Below, one piece after another: positions 45,966-56,114 of a stretch of DNA of 64,000 nt (within the stretch, counting starts at the first letter, position 1; each line of letters begins with the position of its first letter). Origin of the DNA: Tenacibaculum sp. MAR_2010_89 (GTDB taxonomy: Bacteria; Bacteroidota; Bacteroidia; Flavobacteriales; Flavobacteriaceae); assembly GCF_900105985.1 (NCBI RefSeq), contig NZ_FNUB01000004.1:223501-287500 (forward strand). The letters run 5' to 3'. Position numbers and translations under genes: made by a program. The notes under the pieces are model-generated. The model did no database searches. It was not told the origin of the DNA and saw only the letters and a list, made by a program, of their open reading frames with translations.

Positions 45966-45985
45966 CCTAACTTTTATAACAACTC

Positions 45986-46813
45986 ATGACAACACAACAA
46001 CTTGTATCTGAAATTAAAAAGAAAAAATCTTTTCTATGTATTGGTTTAGATGTAGATCTTAACAAAATACCTCAATATTTATTAAAAGAAGAAGATCCTA
46101 TTTTTGCTTTTAATAAAGCAATAATTGATGCTACTCATCATTTATGTGTTGCTTATAAACCAAATACTGCTTTTTATGAAGCGTATGGACTGAAAGGGTG
46201 GAGAGCTCTTGAAAAAACAATTAATTACATTAACGAAAAACACCCTGAAATTTTTACAATAGCTGATGCAAAACGTGGTGATATTGGTAATACTTCAACA
46301 ATGTATGCTAAAGCTTTCTTTGATGATTTAGCTTTTGATAGTGTTACTGTTGCGCCATACATGGGAAAAGATTCTGTTGAACCTTTTTTAGCTTTTGAAA
46401 ACAAACATACTATTTTATTAGCCTTAACATCTAATCAAGGTGCCTTTGACTTTCAAACTAAAGAAGTTGATGGAAAGGAACTTTATAAACAAGTTTTAGA
46501 AACTTCAAAAAACTGGACCAACTCTCATAACTTAATGTATGTAGTTGGTGCTACAAAAACTGAATTCTTATCTGAAATTCGTACTATCATTCCTGAAAGT
46601 TTTTTATTAGTTCCTGGTGTTGGTGCACAAGGTGGTAACTTAGAAGATGTTTGTGAGCACGGAATGAATGAAAATATCGGTTTACTAATTAATTCTTCAC
46701 GTGGAATTATTTATGCAAGTAATGATACTAATTTTGCAAAGTCTGCTGCTGAGAAAGCTAAAGAGCTTCAAAAAAGTATGGAAATTATATTAAACAAAAA
46801 AAGTCAAGGTTAA
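45986..46813 (+). CDS. pyrF: orotidine 5'-phosphate decarboxylase
   Basis: PyrF makes UMP from OMP, the last step of pyrimidine synthesis. The 275-residue product is of the longer type 2 form, with [14 protein letters not shown], the catalytic [11 protein letters not shown] motif, and the phosphate-binding [14 protein letters not shown] followed by NSSRGIIYA. It is transcribed alone and followed by a hairpin whose loop includes the stop codon. Confidence 0.96.
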   Translation: MTTQQLVSEIKKKKSFLCIGLDVDLNKIPQYLLKEEDPIFAFNKAIIDATHHLCVAYKPNTAFYEAYGLKGWRALEKTINYINEKHPEIFTIADAKRGDIGNTSTMYAKAFFDDLAFDSVTVAPYMGKDSVEPFLAFENKHTILLALTSNQGAFDFQTKEVDGKELYKQVLETSKNWTNSHNLMYVVGATKTEFLSEIRTIIPESFLLVPGVGAQGGNLEDVCEHGMNENIGLLINSSRGIIYASNDTNFAKSAAEKAKELQKSMEIILNKKSQG

Positions 46814-46828
46814 TGACTCCTTGACTTT
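46800..46828 (+). terminator. hairpin terminator at the pyrF stop codon
   Basis: AAAGTCAAGG (46800-46809) and CCTTGACTTT (46819-46828) are perfect complements. The loop holds the pyrF stop codon. The T tract is short (three T), so efficiency may be moderate. Confidence 0.7.
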
Positions 46829-46954
46829 ATAGATTAATTCAAATAATGATACCAATGAAAACAAAGTTGGTATAACTATGGCAAAAATAAGGGGATTAAT
46901 TCCTTAGTTTACTGTCTTTGATGTGAACTCACTGGTTTTTGAATTAAGAGAATA

Positions 46955-46980
46955 AAAAGGCTGTTTAAAAACAGCCTTTT
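46955..46980 (-). terminator. terminator after the second SusD gene
   Basis: AAAAGGCTGTTT (46955-46966) and AAACAGCCTTTT (46969-46980) form a perfect 12-base stem with loop AA. Serving the minus strand, it lies seven bases after the SusD stop. Confidence 0.88.
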
Positions 46981-46986
46981 CAAAAT

Positions 46987-48411
46987 TTAGTTTTGATCAG
47001 CTTGTGATATTTTTGGATTTTTATCAATCTCATCTTGAGGAATCTTAAAAGTCCATCTTGCATTTCCTGCTGGAAATTCAACTTCCCATCTGTAAGCATC
47101 TCCTTTTCTAGAAATCCCTTTGTTTCTTCTTTTTAAGTCAAACCAAGAAACACCAAGTTCTCCATATAATTCTTTTCTTCTTTCTATTAAAATCTCATTA
47201 ACTAATGCATCTTTAGTAGTAGCTGTTGATAAAGTAGCAACTGCATCTCTAGCTTTCACTAATTCTAATAAAACTTGTTTAGCTCCATTTAAATCTCCAG
47301 CTTCTGCTTTTGCTTCAGCTTCAATTAAATACATTTCTGAAGCTCTCATGAATACTAAATCACCAGATCTATCAGTTAAATCTCTAAACTTCTCAGTTGT
47401 AAATAATTTAGTTTGATTAGTTGTAGCTTGCTTTTTGATTAAAGATTTTCTAACATCAGTATCACTTGTAAATAAAGCTTGAAAATCTTTACTTACATAT
47501 ATTTGATTGTACCCAGGACTTGTATGGTCAATAAAAGAATAAAATCTAGCAAAACCATCTTGCTGATCAGCATTAAATGGTAAAGCCCACATCCACTCAT
47601 TATTACTTATTGTATTGAAACCTTCTTTATAAGTTGCTTGATTCATTAAAGCATATGGTGCCTTTGCTTTAGCAGCATATTCAGCAGCCTTAGTCCAATT
47701 TCCAATTTCTAAATAAACTCTTGCCAAAATACCTTCTGCAGTAGATTTATTAAATCTATATTTAGACACAGCGCTTCCCATATCAGGAATTGCTTCTTCT
47801 AACAACTTAATAATTCTGTCATAAGTTTCTTTTATAGTACCTCTTCCTGTTGGTTCTTGTCCAGAACTTAATGATGCTGAATATACAGGTATACCTGGTT
47901 TTCCTTCTCCTAGTAAATAAGAACCAGAAAAATATCTTACTAAATTAAAATAACTATATGCTTCTACAGCTTTTAATTCACTTACATACGTTTTTTTCTT
48001 AGCGTCAGGCAAAGCCGATTTATTAATTCCCTCAATATGAGTTCTTGCTATATTAGCCGTTGAATAAAAAATCTCCCAAGCCCAGTTGTTTCTTCTACCG
48101 TTAGAGTTTTCCGTTACATCCCATCTATGTTCAAAAATGTACCAGTTAAAATCTGGAACTGTTAAATCTGTTCCCATAACCTCAGCTCCTAAATAATAAG
48201 CTTTTGCTCCCCAAGTATCGTGTCTTGATCTATAATCTCTTATATTAGCATAAAGCCCTGTAAAAGCTGCATCTATTCCTGATTCAGTAGTATAAACAAC
48301 AACGTCAGTTACAGATCCTGTTGGTTTTGGCTCATCTAGGAACTCATCACTACAAGATGCAAAACCTATGAATAAAGCTCCTATTAATGTATATTTAAAT
48401 ATATTTTTCAT
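46987..48411 (-). CDS. SusD/RagB-family nutrient-binding lipoprotein
   Basis: This 474-residue surface lipoprotein has the lipobox GFASC (cysteine 20), followed by SDEFLDEPKP, which is typical of RagB/SusD proteins. The body contains the conserved SKDFQALFTSDTDVRKSL, MRASEMYLIEAEAKAEAGD and ILIERRKELYGELGVSWFDLKRR segments. It should close over the SusC channel encoded just upstream (10-base gap). The substrate is unknown; no hydrolase gene is next to the pair. Confidence 0.94.
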   Translation of the reverse strand: MKNIFKYTLIGALFIGFASCSDEFLDEPKPTGSVTDVVVYTTESGIDAAFTGLYANIRDYRSRHDTWGAKAYYLGAEVMGTDLTVPDFNWYIFEHRWDVTENSNGRRNNWAWEIFYSTANIARTHIEGINKSALPDAKKKTYVSELKAVEAYSYFNLVRYFSGSYLLGEGKPGIPVYSASLSSGQEPTGRGTIKETYDRIIKLLEEAIPDMGSAVSKYRFNKSTAEGILARVYLEIGNWTKAAEYAAKAKAPYALMNQATYKEGFNTISNNEWMWALPFNADQQDGFARFYSFIDHTSPGYNQIYVSKDFQALFTSDTDVRKSLIKKQATTNQTKLFTTEKFRDLTDRSGDLVFMRASEMYLIEAEAKAEAGDLNGAKQVLLELVKARDAVATLSTATTKDALVNEILIERRKELYGELGVSWFDLKRRNKGISRKGDAYRWEVEFPAGNARWTFKIPQDEIDKNPKISQADQN

Positions 48412-48421
48412 CGTAAAATTT

Positions 48422-51400
48422 TTATAGTGAAATATTAACTCCTAAAGACAATGTTTTTAATACGGTAGATCTATTATTAGTAATACCGTTAAAACTTTGT
48501 TCTGGATCATCTAAGTTGCTCTCTCTTTTCCATGTCCAATAGTTATCTGCAGAAAGGTAAACTCTTAACCTTCTAATATTTAACTTTTCTAACATCTCTT
48601 GATCAAGATTATAACCTATAGAAATATTCTTTAAACGAATAAAATCTCCTCTTTGTAACCATCTAGTTGATCTAGAATTGAAGTTATCACTTGCAGTAGT
48701 TAATTTAGGTACATCTGTAACGTCTCCATCTTTTTGCCAAGCATTTAAAACATTACTACTTAATTGCTCTCCTAAGTTCCTAGCCTTCATTAAAGAAGCA
48801 TAATCTGTATTATAGATATAATTTCCAAATTTATAGTTGAAATTTAATGATAAATCAATTCCTTTATACTCAAATTTAGTTCCTAATCTACCTTCAAAAT
48901 CAGGTAATGCAGATTTTCCTGTGAAGTATCTAGTTGCTTCATCGTATTTAGATGTTTTTTCTCTTCCTGTTATTTTTCCAGAAGCATCAGTTACATCTTT
49001 ATACCACTCAGGTGCTCCAGTTTTAGTGTTAACACCAGCCCACTCTCTCATATAAAACTCATAACGATCTCTTCCAGCTTCCCAACGGAAAGAACCATTA
49101 TTTTCACTTTGTTTAAGATCTTCAATTCTATTTTTGTTTGTAGAAATTGTAAAAGAACTTGTCCATTTGAAGTTATCGTTTTCAATATTAATCGAGTTAA
49201 CATTGAATTCAAAACCTTTGTTACTCATTTCACCAAAGTTTTTCCACTTACCTAATGCTCTTGAACCTCCATCGTCATCTGGTCCCGTACCTCCTGAACC
49301 TAATGATGGTGCTGGTGTATCAAAATATAATAAATCAGTTACTCTATTATCATAATATTCTACACTACCATAAATTCTACTATTAAATAAAGCAAAATCT
49401 AATCCTACATTTAACTTATTATGTGTTTCCCACTTTAAGTCTTTATTACCAATTGCTGTTGGAGCTAAACCTCCACTTGCTAATACGTTAAAACCAAGCC
49501 CATACTCATCTATGTATGTAAACTGTTGATTAATATTTTGGTTACCTACAGTACCATAACTACCTCTTAATTTTAAAGAACTAACAGTTTCGCTTCCTCT
49601 AAAGAATTCATCATAGATACTCCACCCTGCAGCAACAGACCAAAAAGTACCCCAACGATTATCTTTATGAAAAATTGAAGATGCATCTCTACGAACACCT
49701 GTTCCGAAATAATATTTTTCATTAAAATTATAATCTAACCTTCCAAAGAAACTATATAGCCTATTTTTGTTAGTTATTGAACCTACTGAAGTAGGTGTAG
49801 CTCCATTATCTAACTCAGTTAAATCACTAAAAACATACCCTGTTGCAGTAGCATTAAGTCTATTAAATGTTCTATCATACATTTCTTGACCTAATAAAGC
49901 TGTTACACTATGCTTTTCATTAAAAGTTTGGTTAAAAGATAATGTATTAATAATGTTCCAAGTTTTAGTAGTATTTCTACGTTTACTACTAGATCTATTA
50001 TTAACTTGATCTTGAGGAGTCCCTACAAAATGATTATTAAATGTATTCTCTTCATACAAATAGTTTGTATAATTTAATTGAGATTTAAAGTTTAAATTAT
50101 CAGAAAACTTAAAATTAACATATGGTGAAAAATTAAATGTATTTCTCTCAAATAAATTTGTACTTCCGTAAGTTTCAGCTAATGGGTTATAATTACCAAA
50201 AAAACCTCTGTTCTCTGCAAAGTCATATTGCTTTTCGCCATTTGCTCCTAGAATAAAAGTTCCATCTCCATTTCTTTTATATAATGGATAAATAGAAGAA
50301 ATAGATCTTGCATATTGAATATTGTTTGCAAATAAAGATCCACTTTGAGTAGGAACATTAGATTCACTTATTGTTACAAAAGCATTTGCTCCAACACTTA
50401 ACCAAGACTTTACATCTGAAGAAAGATTAATTCTTCCATTATATCTTCTAAAAGTAGAATTTAAACTAAAACCATCACTATCTAAAAAAGCTCCAGAAAT
50501 AAAGTATTTAGTTTTTTCAGAACCTCCTCTTAATACTAAAGACACATCTTGTCTTGTTGCATTTTGAGTTAAGATATCGTAATAATTAGTATTGTAAAGC
50601 AATCTTGCATTACTTTTGATATTTCCATCTGTACCAACTGGTTGGCTAACACTATATGGATTTGCTTTTAAATCACTTATCAAATTTGTAGTTGCAAAAT
50701 TACTTGCAACTGCTGGTGTATCACCTGCATCTAACCTTGCATTTCTAATAGATTGCCAAGAGGTAGTTAAAATTTGCTCAGAATTTAAATAACTATAATC
50801 ATTCGTTGCTTTGTCAGAAAAACCATAACTAGTGCTAACTTCAATAATACCTTCTCCATTAGTATCAGCTCCAGATTTTGTTTTAATGATAATAACTCCG
50901 TTTGCTCCTCTATTACCATATAAAGAAACCGCATCAGCATCCTTTAAAACTGAATATGACTCTACATCATTAAAGTTAATTGAATTTAAGTTCCCAGCAA
51001 ACTGAGCCCCATCAACAATAATTAATGGATCAACATTACCTTGTAAAGAACCTACACCTCTAATTCTAATTGTTGGACTCGCCCCCGGTTGCCCTGATGT
51101 ATTAACTAATGATAATCCTGAAGTTCCCTGTAAAGCTTCAGTTACAGTAGTAACTTTTAAGTCACCTACTTCCTTTGCAGTAACTACACTTACAGCTCCA
51201 ATAATATCTTTCTTTCTTTTAGCAGCATATGCTACAGACACAACAACTTCATCAAGAACGTTTGCATCTTCAGTCATCTTCACATTAATGATAGATGATT
51301 GACCAACTACTTTTTCTACGTTTTCGTACCCCAAAAACATATATACAAGAGTATCTCCTGTATTTGCTTTGACAGTATAATTACCATCGATATCAGTTTC

Positions 51401-51559
51401 TGTTCCTTTAACAGTACCTTTAATTACAACACTTACCCCCGGTAATTGTCCTGCTTCATCACTAACAGTTCCTGTTATTGTTCTTTGCTGCGCACTTACG
51501 CTAACAATAAAACAAAAAAACGCTAGAAATGTTAAAGCCTTTTTGAAACTTTGCTTCAT
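48422..51559 (-). CDS. SusC/RagA-family TonB-linked outer-membrane protein
   Basis: This 1045-residue protein has a signal peptide (ALTFLAFFCFIVSVSAQ) and the carboxypeptidase-regulatory-like domain (GTVSDEAGQLPGVSV and TETDIDGNYTV). The TonB-box-like DEVVVSVAYAAKRK follows, then the plug with IRIRGVGSL and GANGVIIIKTKSG, and a barrel ending KTLSLGVNISL. It is the import channel partner of the SusD protein downstream. It is divergent from a LytTR/LytS regulatory pair, with 415 bases between, which makes control by that pair plausible. It belongs to a different SusC subgroup from the one at 18643. Confidence 0.94.
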   Translation of the reverse strand: MKQSFKKALTFLAFFCFIVSVSAQQRTITGTVSDEAGQLPGVSVVIKGTVKGTETDIDGNYTVKANTGDTLVYMFLGYENVEKVVGQSSIINVKMTEDANVLDEVVVSVAYAAKRKKDIIGAVSVVTAKEVGDLKVTTVTEALQGTSGLSLVNTSGQPGASPTIRIRGVGSLQGNVDPLIIVDGAQFAGNLNSINFNDVESYSVLKDADAVSLYGNRGANGVIIIKTKSGADTNGEGIIEVSTSYGFSDKATNDYSYLNSEQILTTSWQSIRNARLDAGDTPAVASNFATTNLISDLKANPYSVSQPVGTDGNIKSNARLLYNTNYYDILTQNATRQDVSLVLRGGSEKTKYFISGAFLDSDGFSLNSTFRRYNGRINLSSDVKSWLSVGANAFVTISESNVPTQSGSLFANNIQYARSISSIYPLYKRNGDGTFILGANGEKQYDFAENRGFFGNYNPLAETYGSTNLFERNTFNFSPYVNFKFSDNLNFKSQLNYTNYLYEENTFNNHFVGTPQDQVNNRSSSKRRNTTKTWNIINTLSFNQTFNEKHSVTALLGQEMYDRTFNRLNATATGYVFSDLTELDNGATPTSVGSITNKNRLYSFFGRLDYNFNEKYYFGTGVRRDASSIFHKDNRWGTFWSVAAGWSIYDEFFRGSETVSSLKLRGSYGTVGNQNINQQFTYIDEYGLGFNVLASGGLAPTAIGNKDLKWETHNKLNVGLDFALFNSRIYGSVEYYDNRVTDLLYFDTPAPSLGSGGTGPDDDGGSRALGKWKNFGEMSNKGFEFNVNSINIENDNFKWTSSFTISTNKNRIEDLKQSENNGSFRWEAGRDRYEFYMREWAGVNTKTGAPEWYKDVTDASGKITGREKTSKYDEATRYFTGKSALPDFEGRLGTKFEYKGIDLSLNFNYKFGNYIYNTDYASLMKARNLGEQLSSNVLNAWQKDGDVTDVPKLTTASDNFNSRSTRWLQRGDFIRLKNISIGYNLDQEMLEKLNIRRLRVYLSADNYWTWKRESNLDDPEQSFNGITNNRSTVLKTLSLGVNISL

Positions 51560-51974
51560 AAATTATTAAATTTTTATTAATTAACATTTATAAAAGTACA
51601 GGCAATACCGTATCAATAATCTTTATTTGAAGCAAACAGATAGTAATTTGATGTAAAAAAACCTTTTTTAGATGTAAATGAAAAAACTCATAAATCACAA
51701 TGAAATGTTAATAATGTTAAAGTTTAAAATTACTTTCAAAGTACTGTCATTACTATGAATTTTCTTTATTAGTTTTGTTAAAAAAACAGCTTAAAATTCA
51801 AATTCTCCCTGTATATTATGTTTACACTAAATAAAAACATTGAGTTTTATTAGGCTTCTAAAAAAGCCACAAAAAACCAATTAATCTTCCTTCTAAAAAG
51901 TTTTTATTTTTTAACAAAAAGCATTTAGGGTTAATTATTATCGATTTGTTATAAGTATATAAAAAAAAATGTAA
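51560..51974. other. intergenic region between the second susC and the LytTR regulator
   Basis: This 415-base, very AT-rich gap must hold the promoters for both divergent units. On the minus strand TACTTTTA lies close to susC and resembles a -7 element, but no good -33 is spaced from it. A hairpin GGCTT/AAGCC (51853-51868) is present in the middle. I saw no open reading frame worth noting and no clear promoter for the regulator side. The region is the place to look for LytTR-binding direct repeats. Confidence 0.5.
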
Positions 51975-52757
51975 ATGGAAATTTCTGCCTTAATAGTTGA
52001 TGATGAAAATCTTGCTAGAATTAGAATAAAAAAACTTATTGAACAACATGGTTTATTAAATGTTATTGGAGACTGCTCTAACGGAAAAAACGCAATTAAA
52101 AAAATAAACAGTCTTAATCCTGATGTCGTTTTTCTTGACATTAAAATTAAGGACATGACAGGTTTTGATATTATTGAAAAAATAAACCTTCCTAAAAAAC
52201 CTATTTTTATTTTCGTTACAGCCTATAATGAATTCGCTTTAAAAGCCTTTGACTATTTTGCTTTTGACTATTTATTAAAACCTTTTAAAGAAGATAGATT
52301 TATAACTACCATAAATAAAATAGTAGAACAAAAACAAAAAGAAGAAATTTCTGGTTTTCAACATAGTTTAGAAAACATCCTTGACATTGTTAAAGAAAAA
52401 CAAATCATTGACCAACATACAAATAACAAAAAAATAAGTATTAAATCTGGTAATAAAATTTCATTTATAGATATTGATTCTATTAAATACATTTCAGCTT
52501 CTGGTTACTATGTAGAAATTTTCACCATTGATAATAAAAAATATCTACTTCGCGAATCATTATCTAGTATAATTAATAGGCTTAATTCTAATAATTTTAT
52601 GCGAATTCACAGGTCTACAATTATAAATTCTAATTTTATAAACGAAATTATTACATCTAATTATGGTGAAACAGATGTGAAAATTAATGATAATAAAACT
52701 TTTAGAGTTAGTAAAGGATATAAAAAGGAGTTTCAAGAAATGATGGGAGTTAAATGA
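51975..52757 (+). CDS. LytTR-family response regulator
   Basis: This 260-residue protein has a receiver domain with the acidic pocket DDE (residues 9-11), phosphorylated aspartate D55 in FLDIKI, and conserved VTAY and LLKPF motifs. A LytTR DNA-binding domain follows (KYISASGYYVEIFT, the MRIHRSTIIN segment and the FRVSKGYK end). It is translated in overlap (ATGA) with the sensor kinase. LytTR regulators often control adjacent membrane-protein genes, so the divergent susCD operon is the obvious candidate target. Confidence 0.93.
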   Translation: MEISALIVDDENLARIRIKKLIEQHGLLNVIGDCSNGKNAIKKINSLNPDVVFLDIKIKDMTGFDIIEKINLPKKPIFIFVTAYNEFALKAFDYFAFDYLLKPFKEDRFITTINKIVEQKQKEEISGFQHSLENILDIVKEKQIIDQHTNNKKISIKSGNKISFIDIDSIKYISASGYYVEIFTIDNKKYLLRESLSSIINRLNSNNFMRIHRSTIINSNFINEIITSNYGETDVKINDNKTFRVSKGYKKEFQEMMGVK

Positions 52758-53854
52758 AAAAAAGTAGGCTAACATTATTTTTCTCAATACTCTATGCTTT
52801 TATTTCTATTCTTCATTTAATTAAAGTTTATTACTTTAAATCTATTGGTTACAGGTATACTCAAAAAAAATGGTCTATATTAATAATTGACTCTATTTTA
52901 GACTATTTTTTGGTTATACTTTTTTTCATTGTTGTGAATAAAACAACAAAAAAGTTACTTAACAAAAAGAAGTCATGGAAGCAAATTGCATTACTGCATA
53001 TTATGCTCTCTTTTGTAATGAGTTTTATTATTGTTTTATGTATTTATTTATTTCATATTTCTAATGGAAATATCAAGCTAAATGACCTTATGTTAAAAGA
53101 GGTATTTAGATATATAATAGCCACAATAGATGTTAACGTATTAATTTATTTCTTCATCATCTCAGTTATTTACTCTTATCATTACTTAAAAAAAAATCAG
53201 AAAATAGAAAAAGAAAAATCTATTCTTGAAAGGCAACTAATGAAAACAAGGTTAAACCTAATACGATCAAACTTACAACCTCATTTTTTATTTAACACTT
53301 TAAATAGTGTTTCTTCATTGATAGATATATCTCCTAAAAAAGCGCAAGATACTATTGCTGATTTAAGCGATCTTTTTAGAGAACTGTTAGATACTAAAGA
53401 AAAGCTAACAACATGCATAGAACTTGAATTATCTACTCTAAAAAAATATATTAGTATTCTTGAAGTACGATTTGCCGATAACTTTTCTTTTAAAACCATC
53501 ATACACGATACATCTATTTTAAATGCTAAAATACCTTACCTTTTACTACAACCAATTATTGAAAATTCAGTAAAACATGGTTATTCTTACGATCATGACG
53601 ATTTAAATATTATTTTAATAATTCAAAAAATAAACGACTGTATTCTTATCACTATTGAAAATGATGGAAAATCACTTCCTGATGATTTTTGTCAAATTAA
53701 AATGAATATTGGTTTGGAAAGTACTATTGAAAGATTAAAAAGTACTTTTAATGAAAACTATTCTTTTAAAATGAATAATAATAAAGATAAGGGCGTAATA
53801 ACAAGTATCAGTTTTCCGTATATTGCCATAAAAACAGTTGATAGATCAAATTAA
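52754..53854 (+). CDS. LytS-type sensor histidine kinase
   Basis: This 366-residue kinase has four membrane segments in the first 150 residues and no large extracellular domain. A cytosolic kinase domain of the His_kinase (LytS/YehU) type follows: the H box QPHFLFNTLNSVSSLI, the N box PIIENSVKHGYS and a GLES-containing end. It should phosphorylate the LytTR protein encoded just before. The lack of a sensing domain suggests that it senses within the membrane or through a partner. Its 3' end overlaps the next gene by 17 bases. Confidence 0.92.
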   Translation: MKKSRLTLFFSILYAFISILHLIKVYYFKSIGYRYTQKKWSILIIDSILDYFLVILFFIVVNKTTKKLLNKKKSWKQIALLHIMLSFVMSFIIVLCIYLFHISNGNIKLNDLMLKEVFRYIIATIDVNVLIYFFIISVIYSYHYLKKNQKIEKEKSILERQLMKTRLNLIRSNLQPHFLFNTLNSVSSLIDISPKKAQDTIADLSDLFRELLDTKEKLTTCIELELSTLKKYISILEVRFADNFSFKTIIHDTSILNAKIPYLLLQPIIENSVKHGYSYDHDDLNIILIIQKINDCILITIENDGKSLPDDFCQIKMNIGLESTIERLKSTFNENYSFKMNNNKDKGVITSISFPYIAIKTVDRSN

Positions 53855-54623
53855 CAGAACAGTTACATTAAATACTCCCCCTAAAAGAATTATCTCATTA
53901 GTTCCAAGTCAAACAGAACTTTTGGTTGATTTAGGGTTAGAAGATTTTATTGTTGGTATTACAAAGTTTTGTATTCACCCTAAACACCTTAAAAAAAGCA
54001 AAACTAATGTTGGAGGCACAAAGAATATTAAAATTGACATCATTAAAGAGCTCAAACCAGATATTATTCTATGCAATAAAGAAGAGAATACTAAAGAAAT
54101 AGTTCAAGAATGTGAAAAAATAGCACCAACCCATGTTTCTGATATTTTCAGTTTAGAAGACACTAAAGAGCTTATTAAACAATACGGCACTATTTTTAAC
54201 AAAAAAAATGAAGCCCTTAGCCTTTTAGATAAACTAAATTTTGAAATCTGGAGCTTCAGTAATTTTATAAAAGATAAAGATTATAAAAAAGTAGCATATT
54301 TCATTTGGAGAAAACCTTGGATGGTTTCTGGAAATAATAATTTCATTAATCATTTACTAACCCTTAATAAATTTAGTAATATTTACGTAAACAAAGATCG
54401 CTATCCCGAAATTGATATCACTAAAATCCAAGAAGAAGGAAACCCTGATTTAATTTTATTGTCCTCAGAACCTTACCCTTTTAAAGAAAAGCATGCTTTT
54501 GAAATACAAGAACACATTCAACACGCAAAAATACTATTTGTAGATGGAGAAATGTTTTCTTGGTATGGCAGTAGACTTTTAAAAGCTTTTGATTACTTCA
54601 AACAATTACACAACAGAATTTGA
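53838..54623 (+). CDS. BtuF-like periplasmic-binding-protein fold, without signal peptide
   Basis: This 261-residue protein has the helical-backbone metal/cobalamin receptor fold. The N-terminal PKRIISLVPSQTELLVDLGL and the LKPDIILCNKEENTKE segment are typical of BtuF and related proteins. It has no signal peptide or lipobox, so it should be cytosolic unless it starts elsewhere. The TTG start is the only one between an upstream in-frame stop and the conserved core, and it lies 17 bases inside the kinase gene. Translational coupling with a two-component system is notable. Its ligand is unknown. Confidence 0.85.
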   Translation: MIDQINRTVTLNTPPKRIISLVPSQTELLVDLGLEDFIVGITKFCIHPKHLKKSKTNVGGTKNIKIDIIKELKPDIILCNKEENTKEIVQECEKIAPTHVSDIFSLEDTKELIKQYGTIFNKKNEALSLLDKLNFEIWSFSNFIKDKDYKKVAYFIWRKPWMVSGNNNFINHLLTLNKFSNIYVNKDRYPEIDITKIQEEGNPDLILLSSEPYPFKEKHAFEIQEHIQHAKILFVDGEMFSWYGSRLLKAFDYFKQLHNRI

Positions 54624-54803
54624 TATTTCTTTATTCAAATATTTCACTCTATTAAGTTTTTCTAAAACTTGCATTGCTTTAAATGCTGATCTATCACTTT
54701 TACATTCATCAACATATTTATAATCATTAGCTCTTTCAACCAATTTACGATACCTTTCTTCAAGATGCCTTTTATATTTATGTAATTGATTTATTTGTAG
54801 CAT
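54606..54803 (-). CDS. small basic protein of unknown function
   Basis: This 65-residue protein starts at ATG 54801-54803 (MLQINQLHKYKRHLEERYRK). An ORF extending to 54896 would add a basic stretch with no typical start context, so the internal ATG is preferred. It is helical, rich in K, R, E and Y, with a single cysteine, and may be a coiled-coil protein. It converges with the BtuF-like gene and overlaps it by 18 bases. The domain is not one I can name. Confidence 0.6.
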   Translation of the reverse strand: MLQINQLHKYKRHLEERYRKLVERANDYKYVDECKSDRSAFKAMQVLEKLNRVKYLNKEISNSVV

Positions 54804-55072
54804 TATAGTTTTTATTAAACACCTTATAAATATACATAATTTTCGTTTACCAACACCACTTTTAACACTGAAAAACAAGTATTTAACATAAAACAAGGCT
54901 CACACTAAAAATAAATCAATTACATAACTATTATGACTTCTTTTTTTATCTATTAAGTCTTTAATTTTATAGACTTCTTCATATTTTCTTTTGTTAGTCT
55001 AACCTATTACTTTCCTTTTTATAAGTTACTACATAATTAAAGAGTCATTTGTTCTAATAAAACAGTCAATAA

Positions 55073-55780
55073 TTAACTTCTATCTTGTAATGCAAAAACT
55101 CTTCTAAGTAAATCAGTATTTCGCAATCCAACTTTTTCTCGAATCCCCTTTTCTTCAACAGCTATCATTTGAAAAACACCTTTTAATGCCTCTGTTGTTA
55201 CATAATCAGTTAAATCTGGATTAACTCTTTTAACAAATGGAATACTATTGTACTTTGATATTAAATTTTTCCAAACTTTATCAGCTCCCACTTTTCCAAA
55301 TGAACTCTTAATTACAGGGTTAAACTTACCATATAAGGTTGTTTTAGTTTTTCCTTCTAAATATGAAGTTGCAGCATTTTGCTCTCCTAATAAAATGTTT
55401 TTAGCATCATTAAAAGTAATTTCTTTAACTGCATTTACAAAAATAGGTGTTGCAGTTTTTACCGCATCTTCTGCAGCTCTATTTAAAACCTTAATTCCTT
55501 CGTCTGCAATATTACTTAGACCAATTTTACGCAAAGCTTTATCTACGCCTTGTAGCTCTTTTGGTAACAAAATTTTCACTAATTCATTTCTATAAAACCC
55601 ATCTTTAGATGTTAATTTAGATACTTGGTGTTTAATTCCATTATCTAATGCTTGACGAAGTCCACTACCTATTTGACCTTGAGATAAAATTCCTTTATTA
55701 GGTATTTGATTTACTACTTTTTGTAACTCAGCACAACCAACAAACTGGATAGCTATGAATACTATTAATACTTTTTTCAT
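55073..55780 (-). CDS. DUF4197-family lipoprotein
   Basis: This 235-residue protein has the lipobox QFVGC (cysteine 16) and a mainly helical body that matches DUF4197: GLRQALDNGIKHQVSKLTSKDGFYRN, VKILLPKELQGVDKALRKIGL, and FNDAKNILLGEQNAATSYLEGKT. The function of the family is unknown. It is transcribed alone on the minus strand. Confidence 0.9.
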   Translation of the reverse strand: MKKVLIVFIAIQFVGCAELQKVVNQIPNKGILSQGQIGSGLRQALDNGIKHQVSKLTSKDGFYRNELVKILLPKELQGVDKALRKIGLSNIADEGIKVLNRAAEDAVKTATPIFVNAVKEITFNDAKNILLGEQNAATSYLEGKTKTTLYGKFNPVIKSSFGKVGADKVWKNLISKYNSIPFVKRVNPDLTDYVTTEALKGVFQMIAVEEKGIREKVGLRNTDLLRRVFALQDRS

Positions 55781-55840
55781 TTTTTATATGTTTATTAAAC
55801 TCTTTATATTTTAGAAACAATTACTCAATTATCGTCACTT

Positions 55841-56005
55841 TTATTTAAAACTATCTGTTTTTTTATCATATCCATACGGACAATGTTTGCATCCACTTTT
55901 ACAACAATATCCTCTTTTTAAATGATATATTTTTGTAAAAACCTTATATCCCTGTTCATTTAGATAATAATCTTCTTTTTCTAACTCTACTCGTTGTCTA
56001 TACAT
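55841..56005 (-). CDS. small cysteine-rich protein (DUF5522-like)
   Basis: This 54-residue protein starts at ATG 56003-56005 (MYRQRVELEKEDYYLNEQ). A longer reading frame to 56041 is unlikely, since the extra 12 residues are not of conserved type. The C-terminal half has the cysteine pattern C-C-x3-C-x2-C followed by PYGYDKK, which fits the DUF5522 family and may bind a metal or cluster. Function is unknown. Confidence 0.75.
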   Translation of the reverse strand: MYRQRVELEKEDYYLNEQGYKVFTKIYHLKRGYCCKSGCKHCPYGYDKKTDSFK

Positions 56006-56114
56006 ACTGCAAAAGTACCAATCAATTTTTAAAAGTAACAAAGTTTACACCAGAACTATAATAAGATATATAAATATCGTTCTTTAAAAATTGGTTTTAT
56101 TATTTTTACACGAT

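Noticed and set aside
54804..54896. N-terminal extension of the 65-residue protein to 96 residues
   Set aside because: The extra residues (MFYVKYLFFSVKSG and the following stretch) look like translated spacer, and the internal ATG begins a regular helical protein.
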